64,000 nucleotides of DNA from Paenarthrobacter nicotinovorans (GTDB taxonomy: Bacteria; Actinomycetota; Actinomycetes; Actinomycetales; Micrococcaceae), in assembly GCF_007670255.1 (NCBI RefSeq), contig NZ_SZVS01000001.1:460501-524500 (forward strand), given 5' to 3'. Position 1 is the stretch's first letter; each line of letters starts with the position of its first letter. The translations under genes and the position numbers were made by a program. Under the pieces are notes generated by a model that saw only the letters and a list, made by a program, of their open reading frames with translations, was not told the origin of the DNA and made no database searches. Positions 1 to 9,132 of this stretch are shown here, one piece after another.

Positions 1-584
1 TCTCCGGCACCTCGGTGCCCCGCGATTTCGTGGAATACCCTTCGCAGGTCAACGAAATGTGGATCATGTGGCCGGAAGTACTGGCTAACTACGCGCGGCA
101 TCACATCACAGGTGAGGCACTCCCCCAAAACATCGTGGACAAACTCAATGACTCCGTGTTGTGGGGTGAAGGTTTTGCCACTACGGAGTATTTGGGCGCC
201 GCGTTGCTGGATCTTGCGTGGCACGTACTGTCCGAGGCTGACGTACCCAAAGACGTCCTTGCCTTCGAAGCCAGCGCACTGTCCCGGGCCTCGATTGCCC
301 ACCCCCTGATTCCGCCGCGCTACCGTAGTGGCTACTTCCAGCACATCTTCGCCGGAGCGGGTTACGCCGCCGGCTACTACTCCTACATCTGGAGCGAAGT
401 ACTGGACGCTGACACGGTGGAGTGGTTCAAGGACAACGGCGGGTTGAACCGTGCCAACGGCACCCGGTTTCGATCGGAGCTGCTGGCACGGGGCAACAGT
501 CGCGATCCGTTGGAGTCCTTCCGGGCCTTCCGGGGCCGCGACGCGCAACTGGAACCCCTTCTGAAGCGCCGCGGACTTGAGTAG
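1..584 (+). CDS. M3 family metallopeptidase (Dcp-like), C-terminal part
   Basis: This is the last ~193 residues of an M3 (thimet oligopeptidase/peptidyl-dipeptidase Dcp-like) zinc peptidase, a cytoplasmic oligopeptide-degrading enzyme. The frame is open to the left edge, so the start and the HExxH zinc motif lie outside the window. Visible family features are PSQVNEMW, the YAAGYYSYIWSEVL stretch and a C-terminal FRGRDAQLEPLLKRRG tail that is usual for the family. It ends at TAG 582-584, immediately before a strong hairpin, and converges on pdxS. The family call is firm. The exact substrate class (Dcp versus oligopeptidase A) cannot be decided from the C-terminus. Confidence 0.9.
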   Translation, partial: SGTSVPRDFVEYPSQVNEMWIMWPEVLANYARHHITGEALPQNIVDKLNDSVLWGEGFATTEYLGAALLDLAWHVLSEADVPKDVLAFEASALSRASIAHPLIPPRYRSGYFQHIFAGAGYAAGYYSYIWSEVLDADTVEWFKDNGGLNRANGTRFRSELLARGNSRDPLESFRAFRGRDAQLEPLLKRRGLE

Positions 585-586
585 AA

Positions 587-630
587 CGACGCCGGGCCGG
601 TCACCTTGGTAGGTGACCGGCCCGGCGTCG
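587..630. terminator. Bidirectional rho-independent terminator
   Basis: A perfect 20-bp stem (587-606 with 611-630) closes a 4-nt loop between the convergent M3 peptidase and pdxS genes. A T-rich run (tactgctttt) follows on the + strand, and A residues precede the stem for the opposite direction. It probably ends transcription from both sides. Confidence 0.9.
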
Positions 631-645
631 TACTGCTTTTGCTTG

Positions 646-1572
646 TTACCAGCCGCGCTCTGCGAGGCGGTGCGGCTCGGGGATTTCGTCGACATTGATG
701 CCGACCATGGCTTCGCCCAGACCGCGGGAGACCTTGGCGATCACGTCAGGATCGTCGTGGAAGGTGGTGGCCTTGACGACGGCGGCCGCACGCTCTGCGG
801 GGTTGCCGGACTTGAAGATACCCGAACCGACGAACACGCCATCAGCGCCGAGCTGCATCATCATCGCAGCATCAGCCGGGGTCGCGATGCCACCGGCGGT
901 GAACAGCACCACCGGAAGCTTGCCCGTCGCGGCAACTTCCTTGACCAGTTCGTACGGGGCCTGCAGTTCCTTGGCCGCAACGTAGAGCTCGTCCTCGGGA
1001 AGAGCCGAAAGCTTCGCGATCTCAGCACGGATCTTGCGCATGTGACCGGTCGCGTTGGACACATCCCCGGTACCGGCCTCGCCCTTGGAACGGATCATCG
1101 CAGCACCTTCGTTGATGCGGCGCAGCGCCTCACCGAGGTTGGTGGCACCACAGACGAAGGGAACGGTGAAGTTCCACTTGTCGATGTGGTTGATGTAATC
1201 CGCCGGAGTCAACACCTCGGACTCATCGATGTAGTCCACACCCAACGACTGCAGGACCTGGGCCTCGACGAAGTGGCCGATACGGGCCTTGGCCATCACC
1301 GGGATGGACACCGCGGCAATAATCTGATCGATCATGTCGGGATCGGACATGCGGGACACGCCACCCTGGGCGCGGATATCAGCCGGAACACGCTCCAGCG
1401 CCATGACAGCCACGGCACCGGCGTCCTCGGCGATGCGGGCCTGCTCGACGTTAACGACGTCCATGATGACGCCGCCCTTGAGCATCTCCGCCATGCCCCG
1501 CTTCACGCGGCTGCTGCCCGTGACGCTGTTCGCGGACGAACCGGCTTCGTTGCTTACATCTGGTGTAGACAC
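646..1572 (-). CDS. pdxS: Pyridoxal 5'-phosphate synthase lyase subunit PdxS
   Basis: PdxS condenses ribose 5-phosphate (or ribulose 5-phosphate), glyceraldehyde 3-phosphate and ammonia into PLP, using ammonia from the glutaminase PdxT. The 308-aa (beta/alpha)8-barrel shows the family signatures [46 protein letters not shown] and the phosphate-binding [15 protein letters not shown]...GSGIF. The frame continues further upstream, but I choose GTG at 1572: the product then begins like other PdxS proteins ([10 protein letters not shown]) and an AGGGG ribosome site lies just before it. No pdxT follows; the next gene converges from the other side. It has its own ~200-nt upstream region. Confidence 0.96.
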   Translation of the reverse strand: MSTPDVSNEAGSSANSVTGSSRVKRGMAEMLKGGVIMDVVNVEQARIAEDAGAVAVMALERVPADIRAQGGVSRMSDPDMIDQIIAAVSIPVMAKARIGHFVEAQVLQSLGVDYIDESEVLTPADYINHIDKWNFTVPFVCGATNLGEALRRINEGAAMIRSKGEAGTGDVSNATGHMRKIRAEIAKLSALPEDELYVAAKELQAPYELVKEVAATGKLPVVLFTAGGIATPADAAMMMQLGADGVFVGSGIFKSGNPAERAAAVVKATTFHDDPDVIAKVSRGLGEAMVGINVDEIPEPHRLAERGW

Positions 1573-1785
1573 AAAAACCCCTATGGGTAGATAAACGACC
1601 TTCTTGCCGGAGGCACGCGCAGCCAACGACCACATTCAGCGCACACCGGGTTTCAGGTCAAGGTGACCAAGTACTAGTAATAGTAGTCGCAGGATGCATG
1701 GCGGAAGTACATTCATTACTGCCCCCTGGGGCAATAAACAGGCGCGTGGTAGGACAGCTGCACAAACCGCCACGGCGAAATCTGG

Positions 1786-2412
1786 TCAGATGCCAGTTCC
1801 CTCGGCTTCAGCCATGGCTTGCCGGCGAACAGTCGCCATTCTTTGGACGATGGTGGCAAAGCTGGCCAGTGCCAGCAGGACAAGGGTCGCGAAAAGCACC
1901 ACGCGGGGAAGGCCCAGTCCGGTAAGGCCGGTTATCAGGAGGACCGACGCCAAACGCTCCGCACGCTCGGCAATGCCTACGCTTGCGTGGTAGCCAAGTG
2001 ATTCCGCCTTGGCCCTTGCATAGGAAACGACCATCCCCAGGACCAGGCAAACGACGGCCGCGGTTCCGATCGCAGCATCGCGGCCCCCTGTGAAAAACCA
2101 GATGGTGAGGCCGGCAAAAATGGCACCATCGGCCAAACGGTCCAAGGTTGAGTCAAGAAAGTTTCCCCAACCTCCGCTGCGACCCTGCAGGCGTGCCATG
2201 ATGCCGTCAACCACATCGGAAAAGGCGAAGAGCGCCACGATGACCGAACCCCACCACAAGTGGCCCAGCGGGTACAGGATGAGGCCGCCGAGCACCACTC
2301 CGGCAGTGCCCGCAATAGTGACGGCGTCAGGAGAGACGCCCAACCGCAGGAGCCAACGCGCCAGCGGGGTAAACAATGAAGTGAAGAAACCGCGCGCATG
2401 CCTATTGAGCAT
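1786..2412 (-). CDS. pgsA: Phosphatidylinositol phosphate synthase (CDP-alcohol phosphatidyltransferase)
   Basis: A 208-aa integral membrane enzyme that transfers a CDP-diacylglycerol phosphatidyl group to an alcohol. In actinobacteria this position (thrS-HIT-pgsA) encodes phosphatidylinositol-phosphate synthase, which uses inositol phosphate. The metal-binding CDP-alcohol phosphotransferase motif is complete: D66xxDGxxAR...G83xxxD87xxxD91. Several hydrophobic segments follow. The ATG at 2412 is preceded by AGGGGA and overlaps the end of the HIT gene by 11 nt, implying translational coupling. The frame is open further upstream inside the HIT gene, but those starts lack support. The mycobacterial downstream genes for mannoside acylation and mannosylation are not present here. 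Confidence 0.9.
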   Translation of the reverse strand: MLNRHARGFFTSLFTPLARWLLRLGVSPDAVTIAGTAGVVLGGLILYPLGHLWWGSVIVALFAFSDVVDGIMARLQGRSGGWGNFLDSTLDRLADGAIFAGLTIWFFTGGRDAAIGTAAVVCLVLGMVVSYARAKAESLGYHASVGIAERAERLASVLLITGLTGLGLPRVVLFATLVLLALASFATIVQRMATVRRQAMAEAEGTGI

Positions 2413-3001
2413 TCGACTCCCCTGGCCAGGCTTCAGCCACGAGTTTGCGGACCTCATCCAGGGTCTGCGTGATGGCTTTGGTCTGGGCAATGATGGGGAA
2501 GAAGTTTCCGTCTCCACCCCACCGTGGAACCACGTGCTGGTGGAGGTGCGCGGCGATGCCTGCCCCACCGGTGACACCTTGGTTCATCCCAAGGTTGAAG
2601 CCGCTGGGGTTGGAGACCTTGCGCAGGACCCTCATGGCGGTTTGCGTCAAGTCAGCGAACTCGGCCGTCTCCTCAACCGTGATGTCCGTGTAGTCGGGCA
2701 CATGCCGGTAGGGGCAGATCAGCAGATGACCCGGGTTGTAAGGGAAAAGATTGAGCACCACGTAGCACGTCTTTCCCCGGTGGACGATCAAGGATTCCTC
2801 GTCCGAGCGGGTGGGACCTACACAGAACGGGCAGTCGTCCTTGTTCTTGAACTGATCCTGCCCGCCCTTGATGTAGGCCATGCGGTGCGGAGTCCACAGG
2901 CGCTGAAACGCATCCGGAACGCCTGCAAGTCCGAAGTCATCGGTTACATCTGCATCGCCCGGAAAGTCAGCTGCCGCGCCTGTGTTCTCCTGCACCGTCA
3001 C
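2402..3001 (-). CDS. HIT family hydrolase/phosphorylase (Ap4A phosphorylase-like)
   Basis: A 199-aa histidine-triad protein. The catalytic HLHQH sits at residues 152-156, followed by VVPRW. An upstream CPFC pair (57-60) and the NLFPYNPGHLLICPYRH block are typical of the branch that includes mycobacterial Rv2613c, reported as a diadenosine tetraphosphate phosphorylase. It lies 13 nt after thrS and overlaps pgsA by 11 nt, the same order as in Mycobacterium tuberculosis, so thrS-HIT-pgsA is likely one transcript. A possible link is removal of Ap4A made as an aminoacyl-tRNA synthetase by-product; that is inference from position. Confidence 0.88.
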   Translation of the reverse strand: MTVQENTGAAADFPGDADVTDDFGLAGVPDAFQRLWTPHRMAYIKGGQDQFKNKDDCPFCVGPTRSDEESLIVHRGKTCYVVLNLFPYNPGHLLICPYRHVPDYTDITVEETAEFADLTQTAMRVLRKVSNPSGFNLGMNQGVTGGAGIAAHLHQHVVPRWGGDGNFFPIIAQTKAITQTLDEVRKLVAEAWPGESNAQ

Positions 3002-3014
3002 TGTATCCGTTCCG

Positions 3015-5024
3015 TCAGCTCTCGCGGTTCTTTACGGCGTCGACAATCCTGCGGACCGCCTCTTCCACGGGGACGCCGTTATCCTGGCTGCCATCCCGGA
3101 ACCGGAAGGACACCGCGCCAGCTTCGGCGTCTTCGCCTCCGGCAATGAGCACAAAGGGAATCTTGTCCTTGCTGGCTGTGCGGATTTTCTTCGGGAAGCG
3201 ATCCGAGGAGATGTCCACCTCGGCGCGGATGCCTGCAGCCTTCAGCTGCCCCACGACGTCGAACATGTAGTCGTTGAACGCTTCGGCAACGGGAATGCCC
3301 ACCACCTGGACCGGTGACAGCCAGGCCGGGAATGCTCCGGCGTAGTGCTCGGTGAGGACACCCATGAAGCGTTCAACCGAGCCGAAGAGGGCGCGGTGGA
3401 TCATGACGGGGCGCTGACGCGTTCCGTCGGCAGCCTGGTACTCCAGTTCGAAGCGCTCGGGCAGGTTGAAGTCCAGCTGGATGGTGGACATCTGCCAGGT
3501 GCGGCCCAGGGCATCCTTCGCCTGCACGGAGATTTTGGGGCCGTAGAAGGCAGCTCCACCCGGGTCAGGAACCAGCTCAAGTCCGGAGGCCTCTGCCACC
3601 TCCGCCAATGTGCGTGTGGCTTCTTCCCACGTGGCGTCGTCCCCAACGAACTTTTCTTCGTTCTTGGTGGAGAGTTCCAGGTAGAAATCGTCCAGGCCGT
3701 AGTCCTTGAGGAGACCGAGGACGAAGTTCAACGTGGTGGTGAGCTCGTCCTTCATCTGCTCGCGGGTGCAGTAGATGTGGGCATCGTCCTGTGTCATGCC
3801 GCGCACGCGGGTCAGTCCGTGCACAACGCCGGACTTCTCGTAGCGGTACACCGAGCCGAATTCGAACAGGCGCAACGGCAGTTCACGGTACGAGCGGCCG
3901 CGCGAACGGAAGATCAGGTTGTGCATGGGGCAGTTCATCGGCTTCAGGTAGTAATCCTGGGCCGGCTTGCGCACAGTGCCGTCCGGGTTGAGCTCGGCGT
4001 CCACCTGCATCGCCGGGAACATGCCGTCCTTGTACCAATCAAGGTGGCCGGAGACCTCGTACAGGTGCCCCTTGGTGATGTGGGGGGTGTAGACGAACTC
4101 GTAGCCGGCATCCACGTGGCGCTTGCGCGAGTAGTCCTCCATCTCCTTGCGGATGATGCCGCCCTTGGGGTGGAAGACCGGCAGGCCGGAGCCAAGCTCA
4201 TCCGGGAAGGAGAAGAGGTCCAGCTCGACGCCAAGCTTGCGGTGGTCGCGGCGTTCCGCTTCGGCGATGCGCTCCTGGTAGGCCTTGAGGGCTTCCTTGG
4301 TGGGCCAGGCCGTTCCATAGATGCGCTGCAGCTGCTGGTTGTTCTGGTTGCCCAGCCAGTAGGCAGACGACGAACGGGTCAGCGCGAAGGCGTTGGAGAT
4401 GATCTTGGTGTTGGGCAGGTGGGGGCCGCGGCAAAGATCGCACCATACGCTGTCTCCGCTTTTGCGGTCGACGTTGTCGTAGATGGTGATGTCGCCGGCG
4501 CCCACCTCGACGTTGACGCCTTCCGCGGCGTCCGTGGCATCGTTTTTCTTGCCGAGCAACTCAAGCTTGTAGGGCTCGTTGGCCATGGCTTGGCGGGCTT
4601 CTTCTTCGGTGACCACGCGACGGACAAACTTCTGGTTCTGGTTGATGATCTTTTGCATCATCTTTTCCAGCTGGCGCAGGTCTTCCGGGGTGAACGGCTC
4701 AGCGACGTCGAAGTCGAAGTAGAAACCGTCGGTGATGTAGGGACCGATGCCAAGTTTTGCGTCCGGGCGCAGCTGCTGCACGGCCTGGGCCATGACGTGG
4801 GCCGTGGAGTGGCGGAGGACATTGAGTCCGTCCGGCGATTCAATCGTGACGCCCTCGACGTTCGCACCGTCGGAAAGGGGCTGGTCAAGGTCCTTGAGCA
4901 CACCGTCAACACGGGCTACAACGACGTCGCGGCGCTCGAAGAAGAGTTCCGCGCCGGTAGTCCCTTCCGTCACCTTGGTCTCTTCGCCATCGACGATGAG
5001 GGTGATCTGTTGGGCATCTGACAC
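3015..5024 (-). CDS. thrS: Threonine--tRNA ligase
   Basis: Class II threonyl-tRNA synthetase of 669 aa, normal for a full-length bacterial enzyme. It shows an N-terminal TGS domain, the editing (SAD) domain with HSTAH near residue 77, the catalytic core with the zinc-site motif PMNCPMH, motif 2 around [18 protein letters not shown], motif 3 around [15 protein letters not shown], and a C-terminal anticodon-binding domain. The start is GTG 5024 with AGGAGA about 7 nt upstream. I looked for a T-box leader in the 130 nt upstream and saw none. Confidence 0.97.
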   Translation of the reverse strand: MSDAQQITLIVDGEETKVTEGTTGAELFFERRDVVVARVDGVLKDLDQPLSDGANVEGVTIESPDGLNVLRHSTAHVMAQAVQQLRPDAKLGIGPYITDGFYFDFDVAEPFTPEDLRQLEKMMQKIINQNQKFVRRVVTEEEARQAMANEPYKLELLGKKNDATDAAEGVNVEVGAGDITIYDNVDRKSGDSVWCDLCRGPHLPNTKIISNAFALTRSSSAYWLGNQNNQQLQRIYGTAWPTKEALKAYQERIAEAERRDHRKLGVELDLFSFPDELGSGLPVFHPKGGIIRKEMEDYSRKRHVDAGYEFVYTPHITKGHLYEVSGHLDWYKDGMFPAMQVDAELNPDGTVRKPAQDYYLKPMNCPMHNLIFRSRGRSYRELPLRLFEFGSVYRYEKSGVVHGLTRVRGMTQDDAHIYCTREQMKDELTTTLNFVLGLLKDYGLDDFYLELSTKNEEKFVGDDATWEEATRTLAEVAEASGLELVPDPGGAAFYGPKISVQAKDALGRTWQMSTIQLDFNLPERFELEYQAADGTRQRPVMIHRALFGSVERFMGVLTEHYAGAFPAWLSPVQVVGIPVAEAFNDYMFDVVGQLKAAGIRAEVDISSDRFPKKIRTASKDKIPFVLIAGGEDAEAGAVSFRFRDGSQDNGVPVEEAVRRIVDAVKNRES

Positions 5025-5154
5025 GGGTGTCTCCTATTCATAGTGAAGGCTTCATAGCTTGTGGCGTACGGGGACCACAGCCAGCCATCGTCAATCGTAT
5101 CCGCTTCGGCTAGGGCGGCCAAAGCAGCGCGCCGGGGCCGTGATCCGGGGAGGT

Positions 5155-8100
5155 TCAGCTTCCCAGACCAGTGATGGCAAGGTTCCTTGAGATGCCATGG
5201 AGTGGCCCACGGTGCGTGTATTCGGCAGGTGGCTGCTCATCGCTACGCAGGATTTCCGGGTACGGCAAGGTTTCCGGCCTGCCAAGGTCCCAGGCCTTGC
5301 TCGCACTCAGGCTGATGCCTTTGGGGCCGGTCCGCCTGGTTGTTCCACGGATTAAAAGCAGGCGTGTTCCGAACAGCAATGGCCCCGATTCTTCCTGGGC
5401 TTCGTGGAAGAAGACCGAATCAACGCATCCAGTGCCGTCATCGATGCTGATGAAGACAACACGCCTTCCTCCCCGCATGGGTGGGGTCTGTGTTGCTATG
5501 CGGACACCGGCAACCAGTACTTCTGTTCCGTTACGCAGGCCCAGGAGTTTGTCGGCGGTTGTCACACCCAATTTATCCAAGAGCGGGCGGTGGCTCTCCA
5601 TCAGGTGTTCACTGACATCAACGGCCATCAGATCAAGTTCCGCCCTGACATTCTCGACCATGGTTGGCTCGGGAAGTTCCGGGGCGATGTTCCTCAGCTC
5701 AACATCCCCCAGGGCGAATGACAATTGCCCATCGATGACGCCGTTCTGCTTCTTGGAGGGACTGCTTTGCAGCGCCTGGAGATGCTGCACCAGATCGGCC
5801 CGGTTGGCAGTTCCCCCCGAGTCTTTGTGAAGGGCATCGAAGGCGCCGAGTTGAGCCAGTCTTTTGATGTTTGGCTTGCTCACCCTCGCCCGGGTGCGCA
5901 GGTCGGCCAAGGAATCGAAGGGTTGACCCGCCACGACTCTTTTCAGTTCAGCCCCCGAGAACCCATAGATCCCTGAAAGGCTCAAACGGATTCCGAGTTT
6001 TCCGCTATCAGGTCCTTCGAGGATCTTCTCCACCCTGTATTCAGCCTGGCTTCGGTTGATGTCCAACGGCAGGATGGGAATGCCAAGACGACGTGCTTCA
6101 GCGACCAACAAGCGCTTGGGGTACATCCCGGGATCGTGTTCCCAGAGCCCGGCCAGAAAGGCTTCGGGATGGTGGGCTTTAAGCCACGCCGATTGGTAGG
6201 TAGGTACAGCAAAGGCAGCTCCATGGGCTTTGCAGAAGCCGAAGCTTCCGAAGGCCTTTAACGTTCCCCAAACCTTGTCCACGACCTCAGGCGTGTAATT
6301 CCTGATGGCCTCGCGACGGAAATAGCTCTCCACTTCAGGTTCCCGGATTTCATCGCCAAGGGCCCTGCGGAATTCATCGGCCCTGGCCAACCCGCACCCT
6401 GTCATGACGTCGAAGGTCTTGAGGATCTGCTCGTGGAAAACTGTCACCCCGTGCGTTTCCTGCAGCACGGGTTTGAGATCCGGATGGGGGTACACCTCCG
6501 GTGCGAATCCATGCCTGTGCTCAAGGAAGGGCCGCACCATGTCCGATTTCATCGGTCCGGGACGGAACAACGAAATGTCGATGATGAGGTCGTTGAATTC
6601 GCGGGGGGCCATTTTTCCTATGAGCTCCCGTTGACCCGGCGACTCGATCTGGAAGCACCCCAGGGTGTGGGTGCTTCGAATCAGGTCGAAGGTGGGTTCG
6701 TCGTCGAAGGGGACGTCGTTGAGCTCAATCCGGCCGTCTTCGGCGATGTAGTCAGGTCCTGTTCCTTCAGGTCCCACAGGGTGGTTTCCCGCTGCAACCA
6801 CCTCTTCCTTGGAAGGATGGAGCCGGATCACCTCGCGCACCGCGAAGGCCATGGCACTTTGCATTCTTACACCCAGGACATCCAGTTTGAGCATGCCCAT
6901 GGGATCCATGTCATGTTTGTCGAACTGGCTCATGGGCAGGCCCAGGCCGCTGGGCTGGACAGGGGTCCGGTCAAGGAGTGTCGCATCCCCCAGAATCACT
7001 CCACAAGGGTGCATGGAAATATGCCGGGGCAAGCGGTCAAGTCTTTCTGTGAGATCCACCAGGAGATCAAGCTGCTGGTTTTCTTCCATGCCGCCGCGCT
7101 CAACCCGGCCGGCAAAGTCGCGGAGCTCGGGCTTCTCCACCAGCGCTTCGCGGAATTTTCTTGCTGAGAACCTCCAGAGCTGCTTGGCGATATCCCCGAC
7201 CTCGCCCTCATCCATTCCCAGCGCCATCCCAGCGTCCCTGACCGCACCGCGGGCCCTGTAGCCGTTTTGCATGCTCATGAGCGTGACCCGTTCAGCCCCG
7301 AACCGGTCGAAGATCTTTCGGTATACGTTGTGCCGTTCAGCGCTTTCGACGTCGATATCAATATCCGGCAGGGTGGAGCGGCGTCCGGAGAGAAACCGTT
7401 CAAAAATGAGATCGTGGCGGATGGGATCAACCTGGCTGATGTCGATCAGGTAATTGACCAGGCTGGAGGCACCTGATCCCCGGGCAGCAACCCTGACCCC
7501 CATATCGAGGATCATCCGCGAAACCTCGGCAACAGTGAGGAAGTAGGAGCCAAAACCCAGCCCGGCGATGATCCCCAGCTCGTGCTCCAGCCGCGAGCGC
7601 AACCGCCTTTCCGCATCACCGCTGATACCTGGGAACCTTCGGGTGATACCGGCTTCACAACGTTGGGTCAGTTCCAGCATGGGGTCGTTGTCGATGCCGA
7701 TGATGGATGCCTCCGGTACCACGGGTTTTTTCCACCCCATGTCAAGGATGGGGTCCGCGCGGCATTTATCGGCGAGCGCTTCTGTGTTGGCAAGCAGTTT
7801 GCTGAGCCCGGATTGCCCCAACCCGGCGGCGTTCATGATTTCCTTGCCGAGCTGGAGCATGTGGCGGGGGCTCTTCAACCAGCCCTGTCCTGTGGGTTGA
7901 AGATGTCCTGTGGGTTGAAGGTGCCCTGCAGCGGGGAGCATGGGCTCTGTGGAGAGCTCGGGGAGGGACTTCAAGGTGCGTGCCGAGTCCAGGACATCAG
8001 CGGTTGCTGCACCGTCCTGGGCACAATAACGGACTGCGTTGGCCAGGACGGCGGGGACGTTGTGTTCGAGGGCGAGTTTGAGCATGCGTACGGCATGGGC

Positions 8101-8742
8101 CGTACTGAGCGGCGCCCCGGGTGCGCTGAGGTGCGAGACGATCTCGGCAACCAGCGTTCCCGGTGGCATGGCGTCGATCCATTGTTTGAAAAGGGTCCGT
8201 GGCCTGAGGTATTTGCGTCCGCCCATGGCCCGTCCGACATCCGAGTCGGGTCCGATCAGTACGGTCAGCACGGGCTTGAGTGTTGTGGGGTCCAATGTCC
8301 TGGAAGCAAGTTCAGCGCGGGTTACTGCAACGGGGACTGCACCCCCGGCTTTGCCCGAGGTGCGGGCATGGGCATCGGATACCAGGCGGCATAGTGCACG
8401 GTAACCGGCGCCGTTGTTGTGTCCATGGGCCAGTACGACGACGCGGCCCGCTACTTGGGTGCGGTGGTCGCCGTCGTCGTCGAAAACTGCCAGGTCCACC
8501 CCGACGATGGGATCGATGCCTGCGTCCATGCAGGCTTTGAGATGTTTGACTGTGCCGTAGAGTCCGTCCCGGTCTGTGCAGGCGAGCGCCGTAGCTCCGT
8601 CGGCTGCTGCGGTTTGGGCGAGTTCGTCGGGCCAGGAGACGCCATAGTGTGCGCTGAAGGCCGTGGAGACGTGCAGATGGGTGAAGCTCAACAGTTCACG
8701 CTGCTTCGTCGGGTTCCACGGCGCGGGCTGGTGCGGCGTCAT
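5155..8742 (-). CDS. dnaE2: Error-prone DNA polymerase DnaE2 (ImuC)
   Basis: A 1195-aa C-family polymerase alpha subunit of the DnaE2/ImuC type, which carries out translesion synthesis and damage-induced mutagenesis. Order: N-terminal PHP domain (THLHVSTAFSAHYG, TDRDGLYG), palm with catalytic aspartates in PDIDIDVES near residue 457, fingers, helix-hairpin-helix region (FSGAELKRV, LADLRTRARV) and a C-terminal OB fold (TEVLVAGVRIATQTPP, about 1060-1110). The PHP-palm linker has an 18-bp tandem duplication (GHLQPT twice). The ATG at 8742 lies inside the 3' end of the DUF6504 gene (47-nt overlap), so the two are co-translated. No imuA or imuB is beside it. An SOS box precedes the operon. Confidence 0.95.
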   Translation of the reverse strand: MTPHQPAPWNPTKQRELLSFTHLHVSTAFSAHYGVSWPDELAQTAAADGATALACTDRDGLYGTVKHLKACMDAGIDPIVGVDLAVFDDDGDHRTQVAGRVVVLAHGHNNGAGYRALCRLVSDAHARTSGKAGGAVPVAVTRAELASRTLDPTTLKPVLTVLIGPDSDVGRAMGGRKYLRPRTLFKQWIDAMPPGTLVAEIVSHLSAPGAPLSTAHAVRMLKLALEHNVPAVLANAVRYCAQDGAATADVLDSARTLKSLPELSTEPMLPAAGHLQPTGHLQPTGQGWLKSPRHMLQLGKEIMNAAGLGQSGLSKLLANTEALADKCRADPILDMGWKKPVVPEASIIGIDNDPMLELTQRCEAGITRRFPGISGDAERRLRSRLEHELGIIAGLGFGSYFLTVAEVSRMILDMGVRVAARGSGASSLVNYLIDISQVDPIRHDLIFERFLSGRRSTLPDIDIDVESAERHNVYRKIFDRFGAERVTLMSMQNGYRARGAVRDAGMALGMDEGEVGDIAKQLWRFSARKFREALVEKPELRDFAGRVERGGMEENQQLDLLVDLTERLDRLPRHISMHPCGVILGDATLLDRTPVQPSGLGLPMSQFDKHDMDPMGMLKLDVLGVRMQSAMAFAVREVIRLHPSKEEVVAAGNHPVGPEGTGPDYIAEDGRIELNDVPFDDEPTFDLIRSTHTLGCFQIESPGQRELIGKMAPREFNDLIIDISLFRPGPMKSDMVRPFLEHRHGFAPEVYPHPDLKPVLQETHGVTVFHEQILKTFDVMTGCGLARADEFRRALGDEIREPEVESYFRREAIRNYTPEVVDKVWGTLKAFGSFGFCKAHGAAFAVPTYQSAWLKAHHPEAFLAGLWEHDPGMYPKRLLVAEARRLGIPILPLDINRSQAEYRVEKILEGPDSGKLGIRLSLSGIYGFSGAELKRVVAGQPFDSLADLRTRARVSKPNIKRLAQLGAFDALHKDSGGTANRADLVQHLQALQSSPSKKQNGVIDGQLSFALGDVELRNIAPELPEPTMVENVRAELDLMAVDVSEHLMESHRPLLDKLGVTTADKLLGLRNGTEVLVAGVRIATQTPPMRGGRRVVFISIDDGTGCVDSVFFHEAQEESGPLLFGTRLLLIRGTTRRTGPKGISLSASKAWDLGRPETLPYPEILRSDEQPPAEYTHRGPLHGISRNLAITGLGS

Positions 8743-9040
8743 GGATTCGAAGGAGTCGCCAGCGGCCGCTGCCTAGGTGCCGGACAAGGTCCAAGGTGAT
8801 GGTGTGGTTGTCCTTTTGTCCGGTTTCCAGGGGTTGAAGCTGGACGCGCCAGATTTCGTGGTCAACCAGGCCTGCGCCGGCGCCGATGGGTGCGCGGTGT
8901 TCTTCGACCCACCATTGGCGGCGTTCGAACCACCGGACCGGCTCGGTGGTGACGGTGTACAGGGTCCCTTTCCATTGGACTTCCTGCGGCTGGCCTGTTT
9001 CTGAGCAGTTGACTGCAACGGACTCGCTGAACAGCCCCAT
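8696..9040 (-). CDS. DUF6504 family protein
   Basis: A 114-aa protein resembling the DUF6504 family, which in actinobacteria commonly sits with DNA polymerase Y (ImuB) and DnaE2 genes. It is rich in Trp and Arg (VRWFERRQWW, GSGRWRLLRIHD), suggesting a small beta-rich nucleic-acid or polymerase accessory domain; no catalytic motif is visible. I prefer ATG 9040, which has GAGGT 6-7 nt upstream, over the in-frame GTG at 9052. It overlaps dnaE2 by 47 nt and is first in a two-gene operon under the SOS box at 9071-9086. A mutasome accessory role is inferred from context. Confidence 0.8.
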   Translation of the reverse strand: MGLFSESVAVNCSETGQPQEVQWKGTLYTVTTEPVRWFERRQWWVEEHRAPIGAGAGLVDHEIWRVQLQPLETGQKDNHTITLDLVRHLGSGRWRLLRIHDAAPARAVEPDEAA

Positions 9041-9070
9041 CCCACACCTCACTACGCCGGTTCAATTTAT

Positions 9071-9086
9071 TCGAAAGTATGTTCGA
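9071..9086. promoter_or_regulatory. LexA (SOS) box upstream of DUF6504-dnaE2
   Basis: TCGAAAGTATGTTCGA matches the actinobacterial LexA consensus TCGAAC-N4-GTTCGA with one mismatch. It ends 31 nt before the preferred DUF6504 start codon, the expected position for repression of this operon. No other SOS box was noticed near the other repair-type genes in the window. Confidence 0.82.
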
Positions 9087-9132
9087 ATATTTCCAGTTTA
9101 CGCCGACGAGAGAACAAAACCTACTTCGATGT

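Noticed and set aside
613..1590. Long + strand ORF opposite pdxS (325 aa)
   Set aside because: No family resemblance and no ribosome site; it is a GC-rich shadow of a well-supported gene.
1716..1736. Short GC hairpin between pgsA and pdxS as terminator
   Set aside because: Stem only about 5-6 bp and no T-run on either strand.
3345..5021. 558-aa + strand ORF opposite thrS
   Set aside because: Complementary-frame artefact of strong third-position GC bias; thrS is unmistakable on the other strand.
5025..5154. T-box leader upstream of thrS
   Set aside because: No T-box consensus or specifier stem could be found.
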